A DNA stretch of 36,806 bases from the NCBI GenBank assembly GCA_023957155.1, contig JAMLHK010000022.1, forward strand, positions 1 through 36,806, in the 5' to 3' direction. The translations under genes and the position numbers were made by a program. Of the stretch, positions 24,536 through 33,692 are shown piece after piece. The notes beneath the pieces are model-generated. The model searched no databases, was not told the DNA's origin, and saw nothing but the letters and a program-made list of their open reading frames with translations. Source of the DNA: Chitinophagaceae bacterium. Its GTDB lineage: Bacteria > Bacteroidota > Bacteroidia > Chitinophagales > Chitinophagaceae. Within the stretch, counting starts at the first letter, position 1, and each line of letters starts with the position of its first letter.

Positions 24536-27500
24536 TTGAAATCTAAATCCCACATATTCCTTACCTGGCTTTTATGCAGCGTACTGGCCGGGAACGCGCA
24601 ACAGGCTGTTGAATTCACAGAAAACAAAGGACAATGGAACAACAGCGTTTTATTCAAAGGTGAAATCACAAACGGCGCCCTTTTTCTTCAAAAAAGCGGG
24701 TTTACCGTATTGCTGTATAACGATGAAGATATGCAGCAGCTCACGGAAAAAGTACACGGGCACAGCGATGAAAAACAAGCTGTTCAACCAACCGGTAACA
24801 AAGGCGCGTATCCCCGTCCTTCCCGAGGAGATAAAACAGATGACAACGACAGCGCGGTTTTACGTTCACATGCATACACCATGCGCTTTGCCGGAGCAAA
24901 CCTCAATGCGGCGGTAACGGGTGAGAAACCGGTTAGCTCGTACAACAACTACTTTATAGGTGATGATCCTTCACAATGGGCAGGCAATTGCAGCATATTT
25001 CAATCCATAGTCTATAAAAATATTTATCCCAATATAGACGTCCGCTACTATTCAGATGCGGGACAAATAAAATACGACCTGATATTATATCCCGGGGCCA
25101 ATATCAACGACATTGTTATGCAATATGACGGGGTGGATAAATTACAGATCCGGAACAGGGAACTTTATATCAAAACCTCTGTTGGCGATGTAAAAGAATT
25201 GTCTCCTTATTCTTATCAAACCGGCGAGCAGGGAAGGAAAGAAGTAGATTGCCGGTATGTGTTAGAAGGAAAGGATAAAGTAAGATTGAAAGTAAAACAA
25301 TACGATCCTTCTCAAACATTAGTAATAGATCCCATGCTCATATTTTCCACTTTTACGGGTAGTCTTGCCGACCAATGGGGCTTTACCGCAACCTATGGGG
25401 CAGACGGGAGCCTGTATTCCGGGGGTATCGTTTTTGGAGCAGGCTTCCCGGTATCCACCGGAGCCTTCCAAACCAACTACCGGGGAACAGGTCAAAACAA
25501 CTTCAACATGGGGATCATGAAATTCAACTCCAGTGGTAGAAACAGGCTGTACGCCACTTATCTTGGCGGCCGGGGTGCCGATCAGCCACACAGCCTGATA
25601 GAAGACAGCCGGGGTAACTTAGTGATCCTGGGCAGAACCAGTTCGGACAATTATCCTTTACAGCCCCAGGATAACACATCCGGCACCACAGGCAGCTACG
25701 ATATCATTGTTACCAAGCTGAATGCTTCGGGAACCCAGCTCATCGGATCAAAAAAAATCGGCGGCTCAGGATATGACGGAGTAAATATATCTCCTGAGCG
25801 AAAACCCAGCAGCCTGTCGGTCTTTTACGGAGATGATTCAAGAAGCGAGGTAATTCTCGATAAGGATGACAATATTTACGTAGCCAGCTGTACGCAATCC
25901 GGCAACTTCCCCACTACTACCGGGGCATCACAAACCTCGAAAGCCGGCGGACAGGATGGCGTTCTTATGAAAATAGCCCCTGATGTAAGTACGGTACTCT
26001 TCAGCACTCTTTTTGGCGGTAACGGGGATGATGGCACTTTTGTCCTCGCCCTTCACCCCATCACAAATGATATTTATGTTGCAGGGTCAACAAAAAGCCA
26101 GGACCTGCCCGAAGTACCTTCTTCTGGGGTGATCGCCCCCACATACCAGGGTGGATCATCTGATGGATTTATCGCCATTTTTGACAATACGGGAAAGTTA
26201 CAAAAGGCAACCTATCTCGGTACAAACAGCATGGACGCTATATATGGCTTAAAATTTGACGAAAGCGGGTTCCCTTACGTAATGGGCGTTACCCTGGGGG
26301 TTTGGCCGGTTACACCGGGAGTGTATAATAACCCGGGAACGAAACAATTTATCGTAAAGATGCAGCCTGATCTTTCTGCCAGCGTCTATTCCACTACATT
26401 TGGCAGCGGTAGCTCCTCCTATAATATCTCACCCGTTGCTTTTGCCGTAGACAAATGTGAGAATGTATATGTATCCGGATGGGGTGGCAGGTTGTCTCCT
26501 GAAGGTGATGATGCGTTTCGTACGGCCGGCACCCTGGGAATGCCGACAAAGGACTGTAATATATTACCCAACGGGTGCAGCTCTGACAACAGCGACTTTT
26601 ACTTTTTTGTACTGGGAAAAAATGCCCAGGATATTTTATTCGGGGCATTTTACGGGCAATTCGGCGGATTTGGAGATCATGTAGATGGTGGTACAAGTCG
26701 TTTTGACTCCAAGGGAGTGATTTACCAGGCCATCTGTGCAGCCTGCAATATAGAACATTTCCCCCCGGTTACACCTCTCCCGGTTACACCAGGCGTATGG
26801 CGGCCAAGAACAGGAAACCCCCGAAGCTGCAATCTGGCTGCAGTTAAACTCGAAATGGATTTTTCGGGGGTAAGCACCGGTCTCAGAACAAGCATAGAAG
26901 GCAAACCTTACCGGGATTACGGCTGCACGCCCGTTACCGTAGACTTCTCAGACACGTTGCGAAAAGGGAAAAAATATGTCTGGGATTTTGGGGATGGTAA
27001 TACAGCAACCACCACTACACCGGATATCAGCCATACCTATAACGTTGTAGGCTCCTATAATGTAAGGCTTATTTCCATAGATTCCAGCAAATGCGTTATG
27101 AGCGATACGGCATATACTACCATCAGGGTACGTACAGACAGGGCGCTAATAGGTGCTACCGCCGCCAAGCTGCTTCCCTGCTCCAGCCTTAATTTCGAAT
27201 TTACCAATACATCGGTTGCCCCGCCGGCAAAACCGTTCCAGGGCGCGGCTTTTACCTGGGATTTTGGGGATGGGTCAGCGCCCGTGACCAAAGGCACCGA
27301 GAAAGTACAGCATGAATTTCCGGCTCCCGGAACCTATCATGTAAAACTTTCCCTTGCTGACACCAATTATTGTAATACCCCCGATACATTTACGCTTATT
27401 ATGCGCGTGGCGCCTAATGTAAAAGCGCAGTTCACTACCCCGCCTGAAGGATGTCTGCCCTACCTGGCGGAATTCAATAACATTTCGGAAGCAGGACAAT

Positions 27501-28174
27501 CCTTTTATTGGGATTTCGGCGATGGCGCTACATCAAACGAATTTGCCCCGGTACATGAATATACAAGCGTAGGCACTTATACCGTAAAACTAAAAGTAGT
27601 AGACTCTATGACCTGTAATATTTCCGATTCCACAACCTTTACCCTTACGGTACGGCCACGGCCAACAGCAGGATTTACTTTCAGCCCCGTAACGCCGCAG
27701 GAAAATACGCCCACTACCTATACCAATACCTCACTGAACGCCATCAGCTATAAATGGTTCTTCGGTGATGGAGATACTTCTATATTAACCAATCCCGTAC
27801 ACCAGTTCAATGCAACCAATGATTTTAATACCTGTCTCATTGCCTATAACGAATATGGCTGTGCCGATACCTCCTGCCAGATCGTATCTGCGCTTGTATC
27901 TCCCTTAGTGGCTGTACCCAATGCCTTTTCACCTAACGGCGATGGGGTAAACGACAAAGTGTACGTGAGAGGATACGCTATCGGGAAAATGCTTTTCCGG
28001 ATCTATAACCGGTGGGGACAACTGGTATACGAATCAACTGACCGGCACGAGGGATGGGACGGAAAATACAAAGGAACACTGCAGCCGATGGACTCGTATG
28101 CGTATACCCTGGAAATAGAATTTACCGATGGAAGCAAGGCAACCAAAAAAGGAGACATTACATTACTGAGATAA
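24536..28174 (+). CDS. secreted PKD-repeat protein with type B T9SS sorting domain (gliding motility-associated C-terminal domain)
   Basis: A 1212-residue exported protein beginning at TTG with signal peptide LKSKSHIFLTWLLCSVLAGNAQ. The N-terminal part (ENKGQWNNSVLFKGEI) resembles DUF7948, followed by beta-propeller-like SBBP segments (TYLGGRGADQPHSLIEDSRGN, TLFGGNGDDGTF). Four PKD domains carry FGDG motifs at about residues 817, 910, 992 and 1074. The final 85 residues start PNAFSPNGDGVNDKVYVRG and contain FRIYNRWGQLVYES and GWDGKYKG, the CHU_C/TIGR04131 signature that directs type IX secretion and surface attachment. The next gene encodes a PorP/SprF protein, the usual partner of type B substrates. 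Confidence 0.95.
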   Translation: MKSKSHIFLTWLLCSVLAGNAQQAVEFTENKGQWNNSVLFKGEITNGALFLQKSGFTVLLYNDEDMQQLTEKVHGHSDEKQAVQPTGNKGAYPRPSRGDKTDDNDSAVLRSHAYTMRFAGANLNAAVTGEKPVSSYNNYFIGDDPSQWAGNCSIFQSIVYKNIYPNIDVRYYSDAGQIKYDLILYPGANINDIVMQYDGVDKLQIRNRELYIKTSVGDVKELSPYSYQTGEQGRKEVDCRYVLEGKDKVRLKVKQYDPSQTLVIDPMLIFSTFTGSLADQWGFTATYGADGSLYSGGIVFGAGFPVSTGAFQTNYRGTGQNNFNMGIMKFNSSGRNRLYATYLGGRGADQPHSLIEDSRGNLVILGRTSSDNYPLQPQDNTSGTTGSYDIIVTKLNASGTQLIGSKKIGGSGYDGVNISPERKPSSLSVFYGDDSRSEVILDKDDNIYVASCTQSGNFPTTTGASQTSKAGGQDGVLMKIAPDVSTVLFSTLFGGNGDDGTFVLALHPITNDIYVAGSTKSQDLPEVPSSGVIAPTYQGGSSDGFIAIFDNTGKLQKATYLGTNSMDAIYGLKFDESGFPYVMGVTLGVWPVTPGVYNNPGTKQFIVKMQPDLSASVYSTTFGSGSSSYNISPVAFAVDKCENVYVSGWGGRLSPEGDDAFRTAGTLGMPTKDCNILPNGCSSDNSDFYFFVLGKNAQDILFGAFYGQFGGFGDHVDGGTSRFDSKGVIYQAICAACNIEHFPPVTPLPVTPGVWRPRTGNPRSCNLAAVKLEMDFSGVSTGLRTSIEGKPYRDYGCTPVTVDFSDTLRKGKKYVWDFGDGNTATTTTPDISHTYNVVGSYNVRLISIDSSKCVMSDTAYTTIRVRTDRALIGATAAKLLPCSSLNFEFTNTSVAPPAKPFQGAAFTWDFGDGSAPVTKGTEKVQHEFPAPGTYHVKLSLADTNYCNTPDTFTLIMRVAPNVKAQFTTPPEGCLPYLAEFNNISEAGQSFYWDFGDGATSNEFAPVHEYTSVGTYTVKLKVVDSMTCNISDSTTFTLTVRPRPTAGFTFSPVTPQENTPTTYTNTSLNAISYKWFFGDGDTSILTNPVHQFNATNDFNTCLIAYNEYGCADTSCQIVSALVSPLVAVPNAFSPNGDGVNDKVYVRGYAIGKMLFRIYNRWGQLVYESTDRHEGWDGKYKGTLQPMDSYAYTLEIEFTDGSKATKKGDITLLR

Positions 28175-28280
28175 AATAAGTTTGAAAGTTTATGGTTTAT
28201 AGTTAGGGAGTTTAAACCTGTAACTTGTACCAATTGCTTATGAGCTGACACAATGCAGGCAAACAAAAGAGATCAATGAA

Positions 28281-29411
28281 ATGGAATTACACGCTTTACA
28301 TATAGCAAACAACAAAACCCCCGATGCTGCCGGCGCAGGAGCAACAGATGATATGCGGTGCAGCGCTAAATGCGGAAGCCGTTTTTCATTCCTGTTGCTG
28401 ATCAGCATCATCCTGTTTAGCGGATATCCTGCTTTTGTGGGTGCGCAGGATCTGCATTTTTCACAGTTTTTTAATTCTCCTTTAACTACCAACCCCGCCA
28501 ATACGGGTTTTTTACCGGAAAATGATTACCGTCTCGGCGCCAACTATCGCCAGCAATGGGCAAACATACCGGCACAATTTAAAACCATGAGCATCTTTGG
28601 AGATGCACAGGTATTCCGCGACCGGTTTGAATCGGGATGGGTAGGACTGGGCGGCGTAATATTACGGGATGTGGCCGGTAGCGGTAATCTTACATCTACC
28701 AAAGTATACGGCTCGGCGGCTTACCACCAAATGCTGGGTAGCACCGGGTTACTTTCTGCGGGATTTAACTTAGGATGGGCAAACAAAAGAATAGATATAA
28801 CCAAATTTACATTCGACAACCAGTGGAACGGCAGGTTTTTCGATGCAGGCACCCCAAGCGGGGAAAATTTTGCAGCGACCAATATCAGCTATCTCGATGT
28901 GCAGGTAGGATTGAATTATGCGTATTTCCCTACAGACAATATTTACCTGCATACAGGCGTATCCGTGCATCATGTTAATTCACCAAAGGAATCTTTTTTC
29001 AGCAACACCCCCGGATATGATAATACGATCGCCCGAAGATATATTGCCTTTGCCGATGCTGTTTTTAAGATTAATGACCGCGTAATAGTCAGCCCCGGCG
29101 CTTATTTTACCACGCAGGCCAAGGCAAAGGAACTCACACTGGGACTTCACGCCAATTATAACCTCTCAGGCGATGGAGAAAAGCAGGTAATCGGAGGATT
29201 GTATTACCGGGGCAGCGATGCTTTTATTCCCATGCTCGGCTTCCAATGGAAATCTGTACGGCTTATGTTCTCGTATGATGCCACTACTTCTTCTCTTAAA
29301 AATTACAATAATATGCGGGGGGCTTCGGAATTTGCTTTACTGTACAATGGCTACTATAACCAGTACAGTCAAAGCTTACGTCAAATGCAATGTCCCGTAC
29401 CCCGGTTTTAA
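28281..29411 (+). CDS. PorP/SprF-family type IX secretion outer-membrane protein
   Basis: Up to 376 residues. A second ATG at 28353 begins a conventional signal peptide (FLLLISIILFSGYPAFVGAQ) and may be the true start, since the first 24 residues are polar. After cleavage come the family-typical QDLHFSQFFNSPLTTNPANTG and YRLGANYRQQW blocks, then alternating beta-strands ending in an aromatic tail, as expected for a beta-barrel. SprF-type proteins help their cognate type B substrate to cross or attach to the outer membrane. The 106-bp gap after the PKD protein and shared strand support a pair. Confidence 0.92.
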   Translation: MELHALHIANNKTPDAAGAGATDDMRCSAKCGSRFSFLLLISIILFSGYPAFVGAQDLHFSQFFNSPLTTNPANTGFLPENDYRLGANYRQQWANIPAQFKTMSIFGDAQVFRDRFESGWVGLGGVILRDVAGSGNLTSTKVYGSAAYHQMLGSTGLLSAGFNLGWANKRIDITKFTFDNQWNGRFFDAGTPSGENFAATNISYLDVQVGLNYAYFPTDNIYLHTGVSVHHVNSPKESFFSNTPGYDNTIARRYIAFADAVFKINDRVIVSPGAYFTTQAKAKELTLGLHANYNLSGDGEKQVIGGLYYRGSDAFIPMLGFQWKSVRLMFSYDATTSSLKNYNNMRGASEFALLYNGYYNQYSQSLRQMQCPVPRF

Positions 29412-29449
29412 TTGAACAGCGTATCCCTATCCTGCATTGTGTTAAATAA

Positions 29450-29480
29450 TTTGCCATAATCCTTAACTGTGCTAACTTGC
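29450..29480 (+). promoter_or_regulatory. promoter candidate for ABC ATPase-FKBP pair
   Basis: TTTG at 29450-29453 and TAACTTGC at 29473-29480 are 19 bp apart. The -7 element is one T short of TAnnTTTG but identical to the one before recN. It ends 5 bp before the ATG at 29486, implying a nearly leaderless transcript if real. Confidence 0.35.
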
Positions 29481-29485
29481 CGCTC

Positions 29486-30250
29486 ATGGATAGTAAAGAA
29501 GTGATTACCGTAAAAAATCTCGTAAAAAACTATGGAACTTTTGAAGCGGTAAAAGGGATCAGCTTTAGTGTGAATGAAGGAGAAATATTCGGATTGCTCG
29601 GACCCAACGGAGCGGGAAAATCCACTACCCTGGAAATTATGGAAACACTCCGGGAAAAAACGAGTGGAGAAGTTATCATTGACGGCTACGATCTTGATAA
29701 ACAGGCCGACAAAATCAAGCGGGTCATTGGCGTGCAGCTACAATCGTCCGGGTTTTATCCCGGTCTTAACCTCTCAGAGCTGGTTGATCTTTTTGGCGGC
29801 TTATATAATGAACCGGTTAACGCTACCGAATTGCTCAAAATGGTTAATCTTGAAGACAAATCAAAGAGCAAATACAAGGACCTGAGCGGCGGACAAAAAC
29901 AACGGTTTTCCATTGCCACTACACTGATCAACAAACCCAGGATCATTTTTTTAGACGAACCGACTACAGGGCTTGATCCTCATGCACGGAGGAACCTGTG
30001 GGATCTGATCAGGGATATCCGTTCAAAAGGCACCACCATTATTATAACAACCCACTATATGGATGAGGCGGAAATACTGTGTGACAGGGTGGCTATTATG
30101 GACCAGGGAAAAGTTATTGCACTTCATACCCCCGATCAGTTGATTGACGATCTTGTAGCGTCAGGCTTTGAGCGACCCAAAGAAGTTAAAAAAGCCAACC
30201 TGGAAGATGTATTTATTCATTTAACCGGGTATGCGCTTAGAAATGACTAA
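29486..30250 (+). CDS. ABC transporter ATP-binding protein
   Basis: From the ATG at 29486 the protein has 254 residues; a TTG three codons earlier is less likely. It has the full ABC ATPase set: Walker A GPNGAGKST (about 40-48), Q-loop VQLQSSGFYPG, signature LSGGQKQR (about 136-143), Walker B IIFLDEPTTGLDP (about 155-167) and the H-loop TTHYMDEAEIL. The C-terminal ELEDVFIHLTG-like end fits the DrrA/CcmA class of ATPases that serve ABC-2 type exporters. No permease gene adjoins it; the following gene is an FKBP lipoprotein. The partner is probably encoded elsewhere. Confidence 0.93.
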   Translation: MDSKEVITVKNLVKNYGTFEAVKGISFSVNEGEIFGLLGPNGAGKSTTLEIMETLREKTSGEVIIDGYDLDKQADKIKRVIGVQLQSSGFYPGLNLSELVDLFGGLYNEPVNATELLKMVNLEDKSKSKYKDLSGGQKQRFSIATTLINKPRIIFLDEPTTGLDPHARRNLWDLIRDIRSKGTTIIITTHYMDEAEILCDRVAIMDQGKVIALHTPDQLIDDLVASGFERPKEVKKANLEDVFIHLTGYALRND

Positions 30251-30278
30251 AATCAGAAAACACAACCAACCAATTAAT

Positions 30279-31016
30279 ATGAGCAACAGGATTTTAATAA
30301 CTACCGCCTGCGCTTTGGCATTCACCGGATTAATGACGGCATGTTCCTCTATAAAAGAAATGGCTGCCGATACATCCCATATTGTATTTGCCGAACCCAA
30401 GCCGCAAGCACCGGAATTGTCCAATGCGTTAGACAGCATGAGCTATGCTTTGGGTATGATTGACGCTACTTTTTTTAAATCACAGGGAGTAGATACCATT
30501 AATTATGCCCTAATGAACAAAGGATTTAACGCCGTACTCAAAGATGAAAATACATTATTAACCACTCAACAGGCAGATATGACCGTAAGAGAACAACTCC
30601 AGGCATTTATGCGAAAAAAATCGCAGGCCACTATAGATGAAGGTGAAAAGTTCCTTTCTGAAAATAAAAAAAGAGAAGGAGTAAAAGTTACCTCCAGCGG
30701 ACTTCAATACGAAATATTACATTTAGGAACCGGGCCAAAACCGGCAGATACCAGTACTGTAGAAGTACACTATGAAGGATTTTTGGTTAATGGTAAGAAA
30801 TTTGACAGTTCACGCGACAGGGGCGAACCTATTTCCTTTGCGCTGAACCAGGTTATCAAAGGCTGGTCAGAAGGGGTACAGCTAATGCCCGCAGGCTCCC
30901 GGTTTAAATTTTACATTCCCTATACCTTAGGCTACGGAGAACAGGGCGCCGGAGGGGCAATACCCGGAGGCGCGGCGCTTATCTTTGATGTGGAGCTGAT
31001 TAATATTGTACAATAA
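30279..31016 (+). CDS. FKBP-type peptidyl-prolyl cis-trans isomerase, lipoprotein
   Basis: About 245 residues. I start at the ATG at 30279 because it avoids overlap with the ABC gene and gives a lipoprotein signal ending in LMTAC (Cys22). An FKBP N-terminal helical domain (about 45-135) is followed by the FKBP isomerase domain: VEVHYEGFLVNGKKFDSSRDRG, VIKGWSEGVQLMPAGSRFKFYIP and LGYGEQGAGGAIPGGAALIFDVEL, which hold the aromatic binding-pocket residues. It would speed proline isomerisation of exported proteins in the periplasm. The gap after the ABC gene is 28 bp, so the two are probably co-transcribed. Confidence 0.93.
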   Translation: MSNRILITTACALAFTGLMTACSSIKEMAADTSHIVFAEPKPQAPELSNALDSMSYALGMIDATFFKSQGVDTINYALMNKGFNAVLKDENTLLTTQQADMTVREQLQAFMRKKSQATIDEGEKFLSENKKREGVKVTSSGLQYEILHLGTGPKPADTSTVEVHYEGFLVNGKKFDSSRDRGEPISFALNQVIKGWSEGVQLMPAGSRFKFYIPYTLGYGEQGAGGAIPGGAALIFDVELINIVQ

Positions 31017-31209
31017 AACACGATAATGGATAACCCGGTCTACACACAACCGGGAAGGAAGAAAGGTAAGAATATATTTCGCATAGAGCCATGATTCGCA
31101 TTTTATGCCGGTATGTGAATACACATACCCATAGAAAAGCATTGAGCGTTGGGTAGAGGGACGTCAGGATTTAAACACTTTCACCTTAAAGTATCAGGAC
31201 TTTTTTAGT
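31017..31209 (+). other. non-coding spacer before mobile element
   Basis: No gene is visible. CCCGGT (31034-31039) pairs with ACCGGG (31049-31054), a weak hairpin shortly after the FKBP stop that lacks a T-tract. The left end of the IS91-like element may lie in the later part. Confidence 0.4.
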
Positions 31210-31244
31210 TGCATCAATGATTTAGAAATAGCTTCATTGACGCA
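31210..31244. repeat. 11-bp inverted repeat overlapping the recombinase promoter
   Basis: TGCATCAATGA (31210-31220) and TCATTGACGCA (31234-31244) are inverted copies with one mismatch, separated by 13 bp. The right arm overlaps the -33 region of the promoter, so it could be an operator, or a recombinase-binding site. Confidence 0.5.
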
Positions 31245-31263
31245 ATTGTATTGCGTATATTTG
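31237..31263 (+). promoter_or_regulatory. promoter of recombinase-transposase operon
   Basis: TTG at 31237-31239 (within TTGAC) and TATATTTG at 31256-31263, an exact TAnnTTTG, are 16 bp apart. The expected leader carries the CATCGCC/GGCGATG hairpin (31277-31295). Confidence 0.55.
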
Positions 31264-31276
31264 AGAGTTGAACCAA

Positions 31277-31295
31277 CATCGCCTGTAAGGCGATG
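31277..31295 (+). repeat. perfect 7-bp hairpin in recombinase leader
   Basis: CATCGCC and GGCGATG pair perfectly around TGTAA. Its position in the leader between promoter and reading frame suggests an RNA control element or part of the element's end. GGCGATGT recurs twice downstream of the transposase. Confidence 0.6.
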
Positions 31296-31388
31296 AGTTT
31301 TAAAGGTTGTACCTTATAGGATATTTATTCATTTATAAAACTATAAGGTTATGGAAAAAAAACATTAAGTCCGCAAGCAGTTGCGGCA

Positions 31389-32252
31389 TTGGAGAAAACC
31401 GATCAGTATTTATCCATCGGTCACTACAGCCCCCTTACCATTCGTAATTATCTCAGTGAGCTCCGGTATGTTTTCGTTTATTATGCAGATGTAGATCCAC
31501 TTGATTTTACAGAGGATATGATATTGCAATACCTGCTATACCTGTCAAAAACCATCGGGTGCAGCCGCGTAAAATGCAAAATGGCTGCGCAAAGCATTTC
31601 TTTCTTTTTCCGGCATGTGCTTAAAAAAGCATACGTTATACCTACGGTAATTTATCCCAGAACAAGCACCACTCTGCCCGCAGTAATGAACCCCGATGAA
31701 ATAAAAACAGTTATTGACAGCGTACAAAATGTAAAACACCGCACCATTATTATACTGCTCTATAGTACAGGTATGCGCCTGGGAGAAATAGCACACTTAC
31801 GTATTTGTGATATTGACAGCAAAAACATGCGCATTAAAGTGGTGCAGGGTAAGGGTGCTAAAGACCGGTATACTATTTTGTCTGAACAGGTATTGCAGGA
31901 ACTCAGGGCATATTACCTCATTTACAAACCACGGGAGTACCTGTTCAATGGGTATCGGCAGGGTAAGCCCATGGGCATGCGTAATATTCAACACCTCGTG
32001 CAAAAAGCCATAGCCCAGGTGGGGCTGGCTAATAAACACTATACCGTGCATACCATCCGCCATAGTTTTGCCACTCATCTGGTTGATAACGGCGCTGACC
32101 TGCATACGGTAAAAGAACTGCTCGGTCATAGTAATATACAAACCACCATGCGATACCTGCACCTTACTACTGTCCGTACCAGCGGTATCACCAACCCTTA
32201 CGACAGGTTACCGGGCAACTACAGGCAACCACGGTCTTCTTCATTAAAATGA
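31389..32252 (+). CDS. tyrosine recombinase of IS91-like element
   Basis: A 287-residue integrase from the TTG at 31389, with all catalytic residues: R130 (STGMRLGE), K155 (QGKGAKDR), H221 and R224 (HTIRHSFATH), H247 (LLGHSNI) and Y256 (RYLHLT). The N-terminal SAM-like DNA-binding domain starts HYSPLTIRNYLSELRYVF. The frame is open upstream to 31347. An ATG at 31351 followed by a run of eight A would enter this frame as MEKKTLSPQAVAALEKT if the run had nine, so the true start may be there with one base lost or regained by slippage. Such recombinases precede the transposase in some IS91 relatives; their exact role is unsettled. Confidence 0.9.
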   Translation: MEKTDQYLSIGHYSPLTIRNYLSELRYVFVYYADVDPLDFTEDMILQYLLYLSKTIGCSRVKCKMAAQSISFFFRHVLKKAYVIPTVIYPRTSTTLPAVMNPDEIKTVIDSVQNVKHRTIIILLYSTGMRLGEIAHLRICDIDSKNMRIKVVQGKGAKDRYTILSEQVLQELRAYYLIYKPREYLFNGYRQGKPMGMRNIQHLVQKAIAQVGLANKHYTVHTIRHSFATHLVDNGADLHTVKELLGHSNIQTTMRYLHLTTVRTSGITNPYDRLPGNYRQPRSSSLK

Positions 32253-32258
32253 CAGACC

Positions 32259-33425
32259 ATGTTGCATTATACAATGCCCGGCGCAACAGTGCAGCAGGCG
32301 CTGATGAGCTATCATACTCCCCAGGCAGGTGATAATATACATGTCCGGCACGTACTTGAGCGATTGAAACAATGCCGCACTGCCGCTTTGGGGTACCACA
32401 TATACCAATGCGATAATCCGGAATGCAGGCATATAAAATATCAGTACCATAGCTGCAGAGACAGGCATTGCCCTAACTGCGGCGCTATAAAAAAACAGGA
32501 ATGGATAGAAGCACGCACCCAGGAGCTATTGCCTGTAAAATATTATCATGTAGTATTTACCCTGCCTCATGAGCTTAACAGCCTGGTGATGGGTAACCGG
32601 AAGCTTTTATACAAGCTGCTCTTTGATGCTTCGGCTCAAACGCTGCTCAGCTTTGCAAAAGACAAAAAGTATCTCGCCGCCCAACCCGGCATCATCAGTG
32701 TATTACATACATGGGGGCAGCAGCTTAGCTTTCATCCGCATATACACTGTATTGTAAGTGGTGGTGGTATTACCGATGAGCATTGCTGGAAGGATGCCTC
32801 AAAAAACATTTACCGTTTTTTGTTCCCGGTAAAGGCTTTAAGCATAGTATACAGGGCTAAGTTTTTACAGCGCTTGCAATTGCTGATCAGCAATGGTGAA
32901 GTAAAGCCGGCAGATACAGATACGCCCCAACTCATAAAGCTTTTATACAGTAAAGATTGGGTAGTATATGCCAAAGCTCCTTTTGCAGGACCTCAGGCTG
33001 TAATTGAATACCTGGGAAGATATACCCATAAAGTGGCTATCAGCAATCACAGGATAACAGGTATTGACCACCAAAACAAAACAGTAAGCTTTACCTATAA
33101 AGACTATGCTGATAACGGTAAACAAAAACAAATGACCCTCGATGCCGGAGAGTTTATCCGGCGTTTTGAGCAGCACATCCTGCCTGAAAGGTTTACCAAG
33201 ATCAGATCCTACGGGTACCTGAGCAACAGGAAGCGGCGCCAGTGTATCAATGCCATACTAAAAACAATGAAGCTCCCACAGCACAGGGGGCTGGTAAAAA
33301 TACCCCTGGAAATACGTATGAAAGAAATGTATGGTATAGCTATACAGGAATGTCCCTGCTGTAAAAAGGAGACACTGCAATTATTGGCTGTCTACGTTCC
33401 GTGGAAGAAGGCAGATGATGGGTAA
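32259..33425 (+). CDS. IS91-family HUH/Y2 transposase
   Basis: The 388-residue protein shows the family's three landmarks. An N-terminal zinc-binding region has CDNPEC (C51, C56) and HSCRDRHCPNC (C66, C71, C74). The HUH metal motif is HPHIH (159-163). The two catalytic tyrosines are Y251 and Y255 in EYLGRYTHKVA. It would nick and transfer single strands in rolling-circle transposition. No frameshift or stop is present, so it appears intact. It starts 6 bp after the recombinase stop and is probably translationally coupled. Confidence 0.95.
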   Translation: MLHYTMPGATVQQALMSYHTPQAGDNIHVRHVLERLKQCRTAALGYHIYQCDNPECRHIKYQYHSCRDRHCPNCGAIKKQEWIEARTQELLPVKYYHVVFTLPHELNSLVMGNRKLLYKLLFDASAQTLLSFAKDKKYLAAQPGIISVLHTWGQQLSFHPHIHCIVSGGGITDEHCWKDASKNIYRFLFPVKALSIVYRAKFLQRLQLLISNGEVKPADTDTPQLIKLLYSKDWVVYAKAPFAGPQAVIEYLGRYTHKVAISNHRITGIDHQNKTVSFTYKDYADNGKQKQMTLDAGEFIRRFEQHILPERFTKIRSYGYLSNRKRRQCINAILKTMKLPQHRGLVKIPLEIRMKEMYGIAIQECPCCKKETLQLLAVYVPWKKADDG

Positions 33426-33692
33426 GAAAAATAACGAACAGGAAAATTAAATATGGATCAAAACAAACGTTGCACGGCGATGTAACAGCACTATATTGCC
33501 TCAGCATCAAAAAACGTTCAGAAAAACAGTAATAAAAACGTATTTTAGAGACGCCAGCCGGTAGCTGCTCCTCCGCTAAAGCAATACCAGGCGGTAAAGA
33601 CTAAAAAACAAAACCAGACAACCACCACGAGAAAAGCTAAAGACCGATACTTTCTCCCTAATGGCAAACATTACGGCGATGTCGGCCAACTC
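33426..33692 (+). other. non-coding 3' region of the IS91-like element
   Basis: No gene is visible. CGGCGATGT occurs at 33475-33483 and 33674-33682. The region is purine-rich and would hold part of oriIS. Confidence 0.4.

Noticed and set aside
31034-31054. Terminator after the FKBP gene
   Set aside because: The 6-bp stem CCCGGT/ACCGGG is weak and followed by A and G instead of T.
31389-32252. Prophage or integrative element based on the integrase
   Set aside because: No phage structural, relaxase or conjugation genes are present; the immediate IS91-type transposase explains it better.
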